From Candidatus Saccharimonadota bacterium (GTDB lineage: Bacteria > Patescibacteriota > Saccharimonadia > Saccharimonadales > Saccharimonadaceae): a stretch of DNA of 55,312 nt. Shown here in pieces: positions 1-6,836 of the stretch; the stretch's first letter is position 1, and every line of letters begins with the position of its first letter. Location of the stretch: contig JAFQXL010000001.1 in NCBI GenBank assembly GCA_017406985.1, forward strand, positions 1 to 55,312. The letters are read 5' to 3'. The notes beneath the pieces are model-generated. The model saw only the letters and a list, made by a program, of their open reading frames with translations. It had not been told where the DNA came from and ran no database searches. Made by a program: the position numbers and the translations under genes.

Positions 1-5
1 ATACC

Positions 6-158
6 TCAGAACTCGCACGGCATCAGCACTGGATAATCTTTCTTAGGTATAACCTTGATCTTCGCAGTGTATTCGGGGTGGTCAATACACCAGTCTACCA
101 CCATGCAAAGCCGAGCAACAACGTCTACTCGCCCCTCACCAAATGAAGAATTTATTGC
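6..158 (-). pseudogene. Open C-terminal gene remnant, unknown family
   Basis: A minus-strand frame is open from an in-frame stop near 159-161 down to a TGA at 6-8, about 50 codons. It reads like real protein, ending with DHPEYTAKIKVIPKKDYPV and a few more residues. The only ATG lies midway and has no convincing ribosome site, so this is more likely the tail of a lost gene than a complete one. I do not recognise the family. It sits downstream of the AbiTii operon in a region that looks acquired. Confidence 0.3.
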
Positions 159-175
159 TCAAAACGCTAATCTTT

Positions 176-349
176 TCAAGATTGCAAATTTAGTAGATTC
201 AAACAAATTGCTAATATGATGCCACCTATCACGGTTGCGACAATAGTTATTATTATTTCTTTAGCAGCACTCTTGTCGTTTTGTTTTGTGTTATTATTGC
301 CAATAGTTGACTGATTTATCTTATTTTTGTCGCCTATGCTAATGTTCAT
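176..349 (-). CDS. Small single-pass membrane protein (57 aa) of the Fic-AbiTii operon
   Basis: The frame starts with ATG at 349, overlaps the last 11 bases of the AbiTii-like gene, and ends at TGA 176-178. Residues 1-30 are polar and contain GDKNKINQSTIGNNN, which closely matches the C-terminal tail of the upstream protein (GDKNKIDSSILGDNN). Residues of about 33-55 are a strongly hydrophobic helix (IIITIVATVIGGIILAI), so it should be a membrane micro-protein with a short outside or inside tail. The overlap implies translational coupling. The function is unknown. The shared motif suggests that it partners the AbiTii protein or was once fused to it. Confidence 0.65.
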   Translation of the reverse strand: MNISIGDKNKINQSTIGNNNTKQNDKSAAKEIIITIVATVIGGIILAICLNLLNLQS

Positions 350-1025
350 TGTTATCTCCTAAGATGCTACTATCGATTTTATTCTTGTCTCCTACCTTGA
401 CGCTGTTATCATTGTAAATAATGTTTATAATTGTCTTGCTCGTTGTGTCCTTATCTTTTTTATCTTTAAAATCAATTGTATAGTCGTCTAAATTACCATA
501 CATGTTTTCGAGTTCCATTAATATGTCGAGAATTTTATTCTTAACAGAGTTGGTTATTTCGGAGAAACTTGCAGGAGCTATAGGGAGCCAAGCGCCCATT
601 ATCTGGCACATCTCGCTCAAATTCATGTCGGCTATTTGGGACGCTATTCTTAGATCAAATGGCATTTTTTTGTCAGACGAACCCTCTTTTGCCCATTTTT
701 CTACGGCGGATATATTATCCTTCATCTTAAATTCTAGAAGATTAAGGTGCTTTGTTTTTACCGGTATCTGCATTTTGCGGTTTATTAAACTTCCGCCACT
801 ATAATATTGGATTTCACCATAAAGGGGAGACTTAAGGATTCTATATGGCGGTACACTATTGCCGTCCTTGTATCCTTCCAGTTCTGAATTTATCCAATTT
901 ATTATTGAATTGTCATTTAGGTCAGAAATCAGTAGTTTTAATTGGTATAACGCATCAGAAACAGAAGTCTTATTTTTTATTAAGTCTATTATGATTTCAC
1001 TGTGTTTTGTTTTCTTAGCTACCAT
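339..1025 (-). CDS. AbiTii-domain protein (putative abortive-infection/defence factor)
   Basis: The protein is 228 aa from the ATG at 1025, which has GAGG 8 bases upstream inside the fic gene; upstream TTG/ATG starts at 1052 and 1049 are possible. The N-terminal half has the AbiTii hallmark WINSELEGY followed by VPPYRIL and a glycine-rich strand with a later QIPV-like segment. The family is known from abortive-infection and conflict loci, but its biochemical role is not established. The C-terminus carries a GDKNKI..S.LGDNN motif of the kind often seen near membrane effectors. The start overlaps the 3' end of fic and the end overlaps a membrane micro-protein, so the three are one operon. The assignment is by motif reading only. 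Confidence 0.75.
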   Translation of the reverse strand: MVAKKTKHSEIIIDLIKNKTSVSDALYQLKLLISDLNDNSIINWINSELEGYKDGNSVPPYRILKSPLYGEIQYYSGGSLINRKMQIPVKTKHLNLLEFKMKDNISAVEKWAKEGSSDKKMPFDLRIASQIADMNLSEMCQIMGAWLPIAPASFSEITNSVKNKILDILMELENMYGNLDDYTIDFKDKKDKDTTSKTIINIIYNDNSVKVGDKNKIDSSILGDNNEH

Positions 1026-1911
1026 CAACTTGTCCTCGATATTCTCCATCAATCATCCAATGCCCTCTAATCTTAAACGCCGGAATAGTACCACGGATAG
1101 CCTTATTGGTTGCAGATTGGAGATTAACACCATTATTCTTGGCCCAGTCGGCAACTGGAATAATCTTTTTGGCTGTAAGCTTAGCAATACGACGATATAG
1201 CGCCTCAATCAAAAGGCTCGCAAATAGCTCAGTTAGCTTATCTGCTTTATTGGTTTTTGTATATTCGTCAAGAGCAGGGTAATACTCATCGAATTTCGAT
1301 TTATTCGGGATAATAATTGGTGGTAAACCAAGCATATCTAGTTGTTCGTTCGTAAGTAAACGCCCAATACGGCCATTGCCATCGCCAAAAGGGTGAATGT
1401 TTTCGAACTCAGCATGGAAGTAAGCAATTTTTTCCAAGAAATATCCATCGTTATCGGAGTTATAATCTCTAACCAAATCATGCATAAAACCGTTTACAAA
1501 TTCTGGATTGGCACCAATATGCGTACCGACACGTACCCACTCTTTACCGGAACGAAAACGACCAGCGATCTCGTCACGAATATTTGTAAGTAGGGTTTTG
1601 TGCAATTTCAAGATTAACTCTACGGAAATCTCTTTTTCTGGGTTATCCATCAGATATTCTATGGCGCTAGCGAGGTTCTTTGCTTCATAAATCTCGCGAA
1701 TTTCGTGATCAGTGCGGATTTGGTTGCGAATTAGAATATCTTCAGTATCTTCAAGCGTAAGAGTAGAGTTTTCAATAGCGTTTGAGTTATAAACCATTTC
1801 TGGTAGTTCAGAAAGAGTGAGCTCTTTAATGGCTTCCTTGTGTTTTATGGCTAGTTTACGATATTTCTCAGATAAGCTATTAATTCTATCTCTTGTAACT
1901 TGATTTATCAT
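1015..1911 (-). CDS. Fic family protein (putative AMP transferase) with C-terminal HTH-like tail
   Basis: The 298-aa protein has the full Fic active-site motif HPFGDGNGRIGR at residues 173-184. The inhibitory-helix motif S/T-x3-E-G/N is present as SNAIEN at residues 43-48, which marks an N-terminally autoinhibited (class II) Fic protein. Fic enzymes normally transfer AMP, or another nucleotide moiety, to a target protein hydroxyl. Residues of about 245-298 resemble a small winged or excisionase-like DNA-binding tail (RGTIPAFKIRGHW). The gene is first in a three-gene overlapping operon with the AbiTii-like protein. The ATG is 6 bases after a TATAAT box, so the mRNA is probably leaderless. The target is unknown. 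Confidence 0.92.
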   Translation of the reverse strand: MINQVTRDRINSLSEKYRKLAIKHKEAIKELTLSELPEMVYNSNAIENSTLTLEDTEDILIRNQIRTDHEIREIYEAKNLASAIEYLMDNPEKEISVELILKLHKTLLTNIRDEIAGRFRSGKEWVRVGTHIGANPEFVNGFMHDLVRDYNSDNDGYFLEKIAYFHAEFENIHPFGDGNGRIGRLLTNEQLDMLGLPPIIIPNKSKFDEYYPALDEYTKTNKADKLTELFASLLIEALYRRIAKLTAKKIIPVADWAKNNGVNLQSATNKAIRGTIPAFKIRGHWMIDGEYRGQVDGS

Positions 1912-1974
1912 ATCTTTATTATATCAAACTTTACGTTAAAAATCAATGTTATGGATAATTTTAAACGTAAAGTT
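1912..1974 (-). promoter_or_regulatory. fic operon promoter with palindromic operator
   Basis: On the minus strand the promoter has -35 TTGATT, a 17-base spacer and -10 TATAAT (1918-1923), ending 6 bases before the fic ATG. Two exact 11-base arms, AACTTTACGTT and AACGTAAAGTT, lie at 1927-1937 and 1964-1974. One lies within the spacer and the other upstream of the -35 box. A dimeric repressor could bind both; autoregulation through the Fic C-terminal tail is an inference. Confidence 0.7.
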
Positions 1975-2003
1975 GGTAGTATTGGGCTATTGATGTCCGT
2001 TTT

Positions 2004-2399
2004 TTATTTTTTATTATTTACTATTAGATAGCTTTTCTCAATTAGCTCGAAGATTGCGTCGTTTTCTAATTTGCCGTCTAATAATATTGAATACCAGTTG
2101 TTCTTGTTCATATGATAGGCAGGGAAGAAGTTCTCGTGAGAGGAGGTAAAGTCTAAGGCTTCGTGGCGGTCGAAACGTAGGTTTAACACCTCGACGTTGT
2201 CGTTATGTTCTAGGCCGAGCTGTCTTGTGGTTATTTGCGTGATTAGTGCGAACCATTTTTTATTACGATCGTTTCTAAAAATACAGAATCCTGGATATTT
2301 TTCCCATAGAAACTCTGGTTTAGCATCATACGCATCAGTAATGTGTTTTATAATGTCTTTTGTTTGTTCCTGTTTATAGATGTCTATCTCAGTTTTCAT
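2004..2399 (-). CDS. MmcQ/YjbR family protein
   Basis: The 131-aa protein ends with the family signature PAYHMNKNNWYSILLDG followed by a LIEKSYLIV-type helix, and has WFALITQ and EVLNLRFD strands earlier. Proteins of this family have a double-wing, CyaY-like fold and are often annotated as DNA-binding, without proven function. The length fits the family (about 115-130 aa). Its ATG lies 7 bases after a TATAAT box (2407-2412, minus strand), so it is probably leaderless. It is divergent from the flavodoxin remnant. Confidence 0.85.
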   Translation of the reverse strand: MKTEIDIYKQEQTKDIIKHITDAYDAKPEFLWEKYPGFCIFRNDRNKKWFALITQITTRQLGLEHNDNVEVLNLRFDRHEALDFTSSHENFFPAYHMNKNNWYSILLDGKLENDAIFELIEKSYLIVNNKK

Positions 2400-2461
2400 T
2401 AAGATAATTATATCATAAGTGCAAGGTGGTATAATTCATATAAAGATGTTAGCGAGGGAGG
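2400..2461. promoter_or_regulatory. Divergent promoter region, MmcQ gene / flavodoxin remnant
   Basis: TATAAT on the minus strand at 2407-2412 serves the MmcQ gene without a leader. TATAAT on the plus strand at 2430-2435 is followed by a leader with GGGAGG at 2456-2461 ahead of the flavodoxin start at 2466. Confidence 0.6.
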
Positions 2462-2465
2462 AAAA

Positions 2466-2829
2466 ATGAAGTCAGGAAATACACTTGTAGTTTATTATTC
2501 AAGACCGGATGAGAATTATAATGTCGGGACGGTCGAGGTGGGGAATACTGAGCTTCTTGCGAAAGAGATGACCGAACAATCTCGTCCAGAATATATTGGT
2601 GATATCGATATCTCTAAATACGACAATATCTTTTTAGGGTATCCGATTTGGTGGGGAGATCTGCCGATGATTGTCTATACTTTTCTCGATAAACATGATT
2701 TTTCAGACAAGACAGTAATTCCGTTTAATACGCATGATGGTTCGTGGTATGAAGGCGCGAACGGAAGAGGGAATTAGGGCGCTAGACGAGTGGACAGAAA
2801 AGATAAAATGTGATATAATAAAGGTATAG
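2466..2829 (+). pseudogene. Decayed flavodoxin (internally shortened and frameshifted)
   Basis: The readable frame (2466-2777, 103 aa) has the flavodoxin hallmarks LVVYYSR, GNTELLAKEM and FLGYPIWWGDLPM, so it derives from an FMN-binding flavodoxin-like protein. The usual 30-odd residues between the FMN loop helix and the second strand are missing, and the frame ends abruptly after PFNTHDGSW. The next frame continues for about 30 codons to 2829 with a sequence like the family C-terminus (EEGIRALDEWTEKI). A frameshift near 2745-2755 plus an internal deletion explains both. The good ribosome site GGGAGG before the ATG means a short product may still be made. Confidence 0.7.
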
Positions 2830-2881
2830 TAGTACATTTTGGTAACTGTCAACTGTTTCATAAAAAGTGGAGGTATAGGGA

Positions 2882-3154
2882 ATGATGCGTAGACTAAGGG
2901 AAAATTTTTTTGAGGACAGCGACGACGATATCTTCGTCAATGACTATGACGAGGACGATATCTACGAGGATGACGACGACTATGATGGACACAGCGACCG
3001 GAATATTTACGGGATTATCGAAGACCTGAAAGGCGATTTATGTTTCTTCTCGTTTATATTCGTCATTGTATCGGTATTTGTTGGGGGAATTTATTTGATC
3101 GGTCGGTTCGTTATGTATCCGTTTGTAAAGAAAATCGTGGAAGATTGGGATTGA
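2882..3154 (+). CDS. Asp-rich single-pass membrane protein, unknown
   Basis: The 90-aa product starts at tandem ATGs (2882/2885) preceded by GGAGG, with a TATAAT box at 2814-2819 giving a leader of roughly 60 bases. Residues of about 10-35 are dominated by Asp and Glu (a run of DDDDYD type), followed by one hydrophobic helix at about 58-80 and a short basic tail. I do not recognise a family. It is followed by a hairpin terminator shared with the convergent capA-like gene. Confidence 0.7.
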   Translation: MMRRLRENFFEDSDDDIFVNDYDEDDIYEDDDDYDGHSDRNIYGIIEDLKGDLCFFSFIFVIVSVFVGGIYLIGRFVMYPFVKKIVEDWD

Positions 3155-3186
3155 GATTATGAAATAGGCTAGTTAGAGAAAAATAA

Positions 3187-3216
3187 AGGGCTCGGAAATT
3201 ATTCCGGGCCTATTTT
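3187..3216. terminator. Bidirectional hairpin terminator
   Basis: GGGCTCGGAA and TTCCGGGCC form a stem around ATTA, followed by a T run on the plus strand and flanked by A-rich sequence for the minus strand. It separates the convergent genes at 2882 and 3199 and overlaps the 3' end of the latter. Confidence 0.7.
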
Positions 3217-4320
3217 TCCGGTTTCGTCGATATGGGCGTTAACTGACCAACTATTTAGATTGTCGATTATGCGTTGTTTTTCGGAGCCTTCAAGAAGTTC
3301 GGTTCTAGAATCTTTTTGGAGAGCGGGAAGCATATAGTATTCCATAGAACCATCACTTTTTAATTTAATCTGGAAAAGGGCAGTATCGACGATTTCGGCG
3401 TTAAAGAGGAAATTCCCAAGATTATAAATAATCGGCTTTTCACGATAGATTTCGACGCCTTGGAGGACGTGGGCGTGGTGTCCGACGATAACATCAGCGC
3501 CGGCATCAAGATAAGCCTTGGCGCTTTCGACTTGGGCCTTTTCGAGGTCGTGTGAATTTTCGCGACCAAAATGGATGAGCGGGATAATAAAATCAATATC
3601 GTCTCGCGCGCGGAGTTCTTTTATCTTATTTATAACGTTAGTCGGGTCGTAGCACCAGAAGACTCCGGGGGTAGAGTCGGTCGCGCCAGGGGTATAGACA
3701 TTTTTCTCCGCGCGAGAAGCACCAATAAAGGCGATTTTAAAACCGTTAATTTCGGTGATATATTCTTTACTAGCTTCGGCTAAATTTTTGCCGGCGCCGA
3801 CATGAGGAATTTTATATTCGTCGAAGGCGTCTAGCATATCTAAAAAGGCATCTTTTCCGTAGTCATAAACATGATTATTAGCGAGAGAAATAAGATCAAC
3901 TCCCATTTCATAATAAATGCTTAATCGTTCAGGTTTAGCGCGAAAAGTATACATTTTTCCGTTTAAGGCGGAGCCGCGATTACTAACAGTAAATTCGGAG
4001 TTTACGACCATAAAGTCACTTTCTGTCATAGTTTCTAGCATATTTTCGCCGAGAATCCCGGAGATTCCACCGGCACGATCGTATTTCGGGGCAATATGCC
4101 AGTTGTCCGCCAGGGAGACGTCGCCAGTAAAACTAAGTGTGGCGATTTTTGGTTCTTCTTTAACTTCTTCGGAGTTCTTAGAAATCTCTTCGGTATGATT
4201 TTCTTCGCTCGGAGCATTTTTGGGCATAACGAAAAAGAAAATGAGTATAGTCGCTCCGACAATGAGCATAAAGAAGATAATAAAAAGCGTAATTTTTAGG
4301 GGCTTATTTAACCTTTTCAT
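3199..4320 (-). CDS. CapA family (PGA_cap) metallophosphatase-like protein
   Basis: The 373-aa protein has an N-terminal membrane anchor (residues about 10-30) and a Glu-rich linker. It then has the CapA/PgsA fold motifs FTGDVSLAD, VVNSEF, SLANNHVYDYG, IPLIHFGREN, GHHAHVLQG and YNLGNFLFN. The family is a calcineurin-like phosphoesterase domain linked to poly-gamma-glutamate capsule synthesis in bacilli. No other cap genes are nearby here, so it may act on another envelope polymer. The ATG follows a TATAAT box (4328-4333, minus strand) by 7 bases; the bases from that box to the ATG are identical to those of the MmcQ gene. Confidence 0.9.
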   Translation of the reverse strand: MKRLNKPLKITLFIIFFMLIVGATILIFFFVMPKNAPSEENHTEEISKNSEEVKEEPKIATLSFTGDVSLADNWHIAPKYDRAGGISGILGENMLETMTESDFMVVNSEFTVSNRGSALNGKMYTFRAKPERLSIYYEMGVDLISLANNHVYDYGKDAFLDMLDAFDEYKIPHVGAGKNLAEASKEYITEINGFKIAFIGASRAEKNVYTPGATDSTPGVFWCYDPTNVINKIKELRARDDIDFIIPLIHFGRENSHDLEKAQVESAKAYLDAGADVIVGHHAHVLQGVEIYREKPIIYNLGNFLFNAEIVDTALFQIKLKSDGSMEYYMLPALQKDSRTELLEGSEKQRIIDNLNSWSVNAHIDETGKIGPE

Positions 4321-4388
4321 TAAGATAATTATAGCATTTTAAAACGGTTAAGGTTTAGAAAAGTAGGGAAATATGATACAATTCTAAT

Positions 4389-4478
4389 ATGTCTAAAAGA
4401 AATAAGAAAGTTGTAGTTGCGAAACTTAATCGCAATAATAACCATAAGCATAGCGAAAAACGCAAACACAACGACTAA
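4389..4478 (+). CDS. Very small basic protein (29 aa), unknown
   Basis: This ORF runs from ATG 4389 to TAA 4478 and encodes a Lys/Arg/Asn/His-rich peptide starting MSKRNKKVVVAKLNRN. A TACAAT box at 4377-4382 lies exactly 6 bases before the ATG, and a strong hairpin terminator follows at 4485-4516, so the ORF is a complete monocistronic unit. Its composition resembles a small ribosomal or nucleic-acid-binding protein, but no family is recognised. The promoter and terminator argue strongly that it is expressed. Confidence 0.6.
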   Translation: MSKRNKKVVVAKLNRNNNHKHSEKRKHND

Positions 4479-4484
4479 TAATAG

Positions 4485-4516
4485 TTCCGCTCTTCTAAAA
4501 ATAGAGCGGAATTTTT
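4485..4516 (+). terminator. Hairpin terminator of the 29-aa gene
   Basis: TTCCGCTCT and AGAGCGGAA form a perfect 9-bp stem followed by TTTTT. The next promoter (TATAAT 4519-4524) starts immediately after. Confidence 0.85.
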
Positions 4517-4530
4517 GATATAATGAAAAT

Positions 4531-4911
4531 ATGGAAGACAAAATTCGTGAGTATGAAAAATTTATTAAAGAAAAAACAGATGGGCATATTGGACCGATTG
4601 AGCGGATGAAGCTAGCGGAATATCATAAAGAGATGGTCTCGAATTTTCAGCATGAAAGATTAATTCATCTTTTAGTGACGTTTTTCTTTGGGTTTCTTGA
4701 TTTTATATTTCTGATTGCGCTTGGGATAAGTTTTGGAATGTATGGAGTTAAACTTGAGTTTATTCCGTTATATCTCCTAACGGCGATTTTAACGGTTTTA
4801 GAATTTTTCTATGTAAAACATTATTATTTCTTAGAAAATCACGTTCAGGCGCTTTATAAATATACAAAAAAGTTAAGGCTTGGCCCGAAAGATTTAGCCG
4901 AAGAAGACTAG
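4531..4911 (+). CDS. Two-helix membrane protein, unknown
   Basis: The 126-aa protein has a charged N-terminus of about 45 residues, then two hydrophobic segments (about 48-75 and 80-100) and a charged C-terminus. It is not assignable to a family by eye. The ATG lies 6 bases after TATAAT (4519-4524), so it should be leaderless. Its 3' end overlaps the convergent transporter gene by 18 bases. Confidence 0.75.
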   Translation: MEDKIREYEKFIKEKTDGHIGPIERMKLAEYHKEMVSNFQHERLIHLLVTFFFGFLDFIFLIALGISFGMYGVKLEFIPLYLLTAILTVLEFFYVKHYYFLENHVQALYKYTKKLRLGPKDLAEED

Positions 4912-5820
4912 AATTACAAGCGGTAGAGTTACGGCGGAGAGAAGAGTTGAGATAACGACGAGCTCGGAAGATTCAACTTGGTTTCCGCCGTATTTTTCGG
5001 CGAAAAGACCAAGAGAGGTTGCGGTCGGGAGAGCTTGGATAAGAGTACAAATTAAGACGACTTCGGCCGGAAAATTTAAGGCGGAAGTAATGAGCCAAGT
5101 GATGGTCGGAGCAAGGATGAGCTGGAGCGCGGCGATAATGGCGAGGCGCCAGCGTTTTGCGATGTTCTTAAAGTCTGCGCGACTTAACATATAACCGATA
5201 CAGATAAGGCTAAGGGGAGTAGTTGCGGCGGCGACATAAGAGATGGCGCTAGAAACTGGCGAGGGGAGAGAAATTCGGGCGAGGAAGAGAATTGCGCCGA
5301 TAAAAACAGCAAGGATGTTTGGGTTTAAAATTAAATCTTTGAGGAATTTTAGAGAGATTTTTCGTTCGAAAAGCCAGACGCCATAAGAGAAAAGAGCAAG
5401 ATTAAAAGCAACGATAAAACCGCAGTAGGGGATAATTCCGGTCGAGCCGAAAGCGGTAGAAATTAAGGGGTAGCCGAGGAAAGTTGCGTTATTAAAAATG
5501 AAAGCGAATTTAGCTTCGAAACGGAGTTCGCCTTTAAAGAAGACTTTTGAGAAAACGACTTGAGAAACGAAAATCATTCCAAGCATCGTAAGAAGACCAC
5601 CGATAAAACCTTGTGAGAAAAGAGAAATTGAATTTTCGGAATAGGTATTTGGAAAAGCGTTTAAAAGAGCTGCTGGCATAAAGACGGAAAGGAGAAGATT
5701 TACGAGATCTTTATTTGTAGCTTCGCTAATTAGGCGCTTTTTTCCGAGAAAGAAGCCGAGGATGATAATTAAAGCGATAGTAATAAGAGAGAAATAAAAG
5801 GTTTGTAAGTCGATATTCAT
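4894..5820 (-). CDS. AEC (auxin efflux carrier) family transporter
   Basis: The 308-aa protein has about ten hydrophobic segments in the two five-helix halves typical of AEC family permeases (usual length 300-320). The N-terminal half contains LISEATNKDLVNLLLSVFMP and FLGYPLI, both characteristic. Members carry organic acids or other anions; the substrate here cannot be told. The ATG is 6 bases after a minus-strand TATAAT (5827-5832), back to back with the promoter of the M15 peptidase gene. Confidence 0.88.
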   Translation of the reverse strand: MNIDLQTFYFSLITIALIIILGFFLGKKRLISEATNKDLVNLLLSVFMPAALLNAFPNTYSENSISLFSQGFIGGLLTMLGMIFVSQVVFSKVFFKGELRFEAKFAFIFNNATFLGYPLISTAFGSTGIIPYCGFIVAFNLALFSYGVWLFERKISLKFLKDLILNPNILAVFIGAILFLARISLPSPVSSAISYVAAATTPLSLICIGYMLSRADFKNIAKRWRLAIIAALQLILAPTITWLITSALNFPAEVVLICTLIQALPTATSLGLFAEKYGGNQVESSELVVISTLLSAVTLPLVILVFFG

Positions 5821-5861
5821 AGGGTTATTATATCATAAGCGTGATATAATAACTAAAAGGA
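5821..5861. promoter_or_regulatory. Divergent promoters: AEC transporter / M15 peptidase
   Basis: Minus-strand TATAAT at 5827-5832 is placed for leaderless transcription of the transporter. Plus-strand GTGATATAAT ends at 5850 and is followed by AAGGAG (5856-5861) ahead of the TTG start at 5871. An ATAAGCG motif lies between the two boxes. Confidence 0.65.
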
Positions 5862-5870
5862 GTTTTTGGT

Positions 5871-6836
5871 TTGAAGATTTTTAAGCGTTCGAAAAAAGAC
5901 AAGGTTTCGAAAAGATTGCTTTTTTCGATAATTTTTGTGTTCGCGGTAGTAGTAGGAGTTTCGACGTTTTTAATTATTCAGGGGGTCCAGAAGGCGGAAG
6001 CGGAAAGAATTGAGGCGGAGAGAATCGTGGAAGAGAAAAGGCTTGAGGAAGAAAGATTAAAGGCGGAAGAAGAAGCGCGGAAAAAGGAAGAAGAGACTTC
6101 TGAAGAAAGTACCGAAGAGACTTCCGAAGAAACGAGTACAAACTCTAGCTCTAATTCTAATTCTAATTCTAGCTCGATGAACGGAGGGAACTGTACAACT
6201 TCGTTTGGGAATTTAATGCTAATAAACCCGAATTTTACGGTTTCGACTTCGTGGATTGCGAGTAGAAAAACGCAATTAATTTCGGTTTCAAAAACTTATG
6301 GAATCTCGGAAGCGAAAGCGAGTAATGGGGATAATTTAATGGATGCGGAAGCGGCGAAACACTTGGGCGAGATGGTTAAGGCTTATGAGGCGTATAATTC
6401 AGGTCATACGATGCAGACGCGAAGCTGTTTTAGACAAGTGGGGACGACTTGTGGGAGACTTTGCGCGAAAACTGGGACGTCAGATCATCATACGGGGCTG
6501 ACTTGCGACTTAATTGACTCGACTTACGGAACGGATTTAAACACAGATGACTATTCAAAACATAAAGAGTGGCAGTGGCTAAAAGCGAATTCATATAAAT
6601 ATGGGTTTATAGATAGATTTCCAGAAGCGTGGGCGGGAGGTTCGATGAGTGAGCCGATAAATGTCGATGCGAACGGTTCGACGGGGCTGTTTGAGACGTG
6701 GCATTATCGATACGTCGGAGTGACGGTGGCGACGGAGATTGCGACAGGAAAGTATAATAATGGAAAATACGATAGTTTAGAACATTATTTAAAATCAATT
6801 AAGAAAGTGAGTGACCTTAAAAATGGGAAATGCTGA
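5871..6836 (+). CDS. D-Ala-D-Ala carboxypeptidase, VanY/M15 family, membrane anchored
   Basis: The 321-aa protein starts at TTG 5871, placed 9 bases after AAGGAG. Residues of about 18-40 form a membrane anchor, followed by a Glu-rich coil (about 42-95) and a Ser/Asn linker. The C-terminal M15B domain has the zinc and catalytic motifs SDHHTGLTCDL and ETWHYRYVG. It would trim the terminal D-alanine of peptidoglycan stem peptides outside the membrane. It overlaps the next gene, a second DD-carboxypeptidase of a different fold. Confidence 0.9.
   Translation: MKIFKRSKKDKVSKRLLFSIIFVFAVVVGVSTFLIIQGVQKAEAERIEAERIVEEKRLEEERLKAEEEARKKEEETSEESTEETSEETSTNSSSNSNSNSSSMNGGNCTTSFGNLMLINPNFTVSTSWIASRKTQLISVSKTYGISEAKASNGDNLMDAEAAKHLGEMVKAYEAYNSGHTMQTRSCFRQVGTTCGRLCAKTGTSDHHTGLTCDLIDSTYGTDLNTDDYSKHKEWQWLKANSYKYGFIDRFPEAWAGGSMSEPINVDANGSTGLFETWHYRYVGVTVATEIATGKYNNGKYDSLEHYLKSIKKVSDLKNGKC

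Noticed and set aside
4329-4541. Minus-strand ORF of 70 codons
   Set aside because: It covers the 29-aa gene, its terminator and the next promoter on the other strand, which have much better signals.
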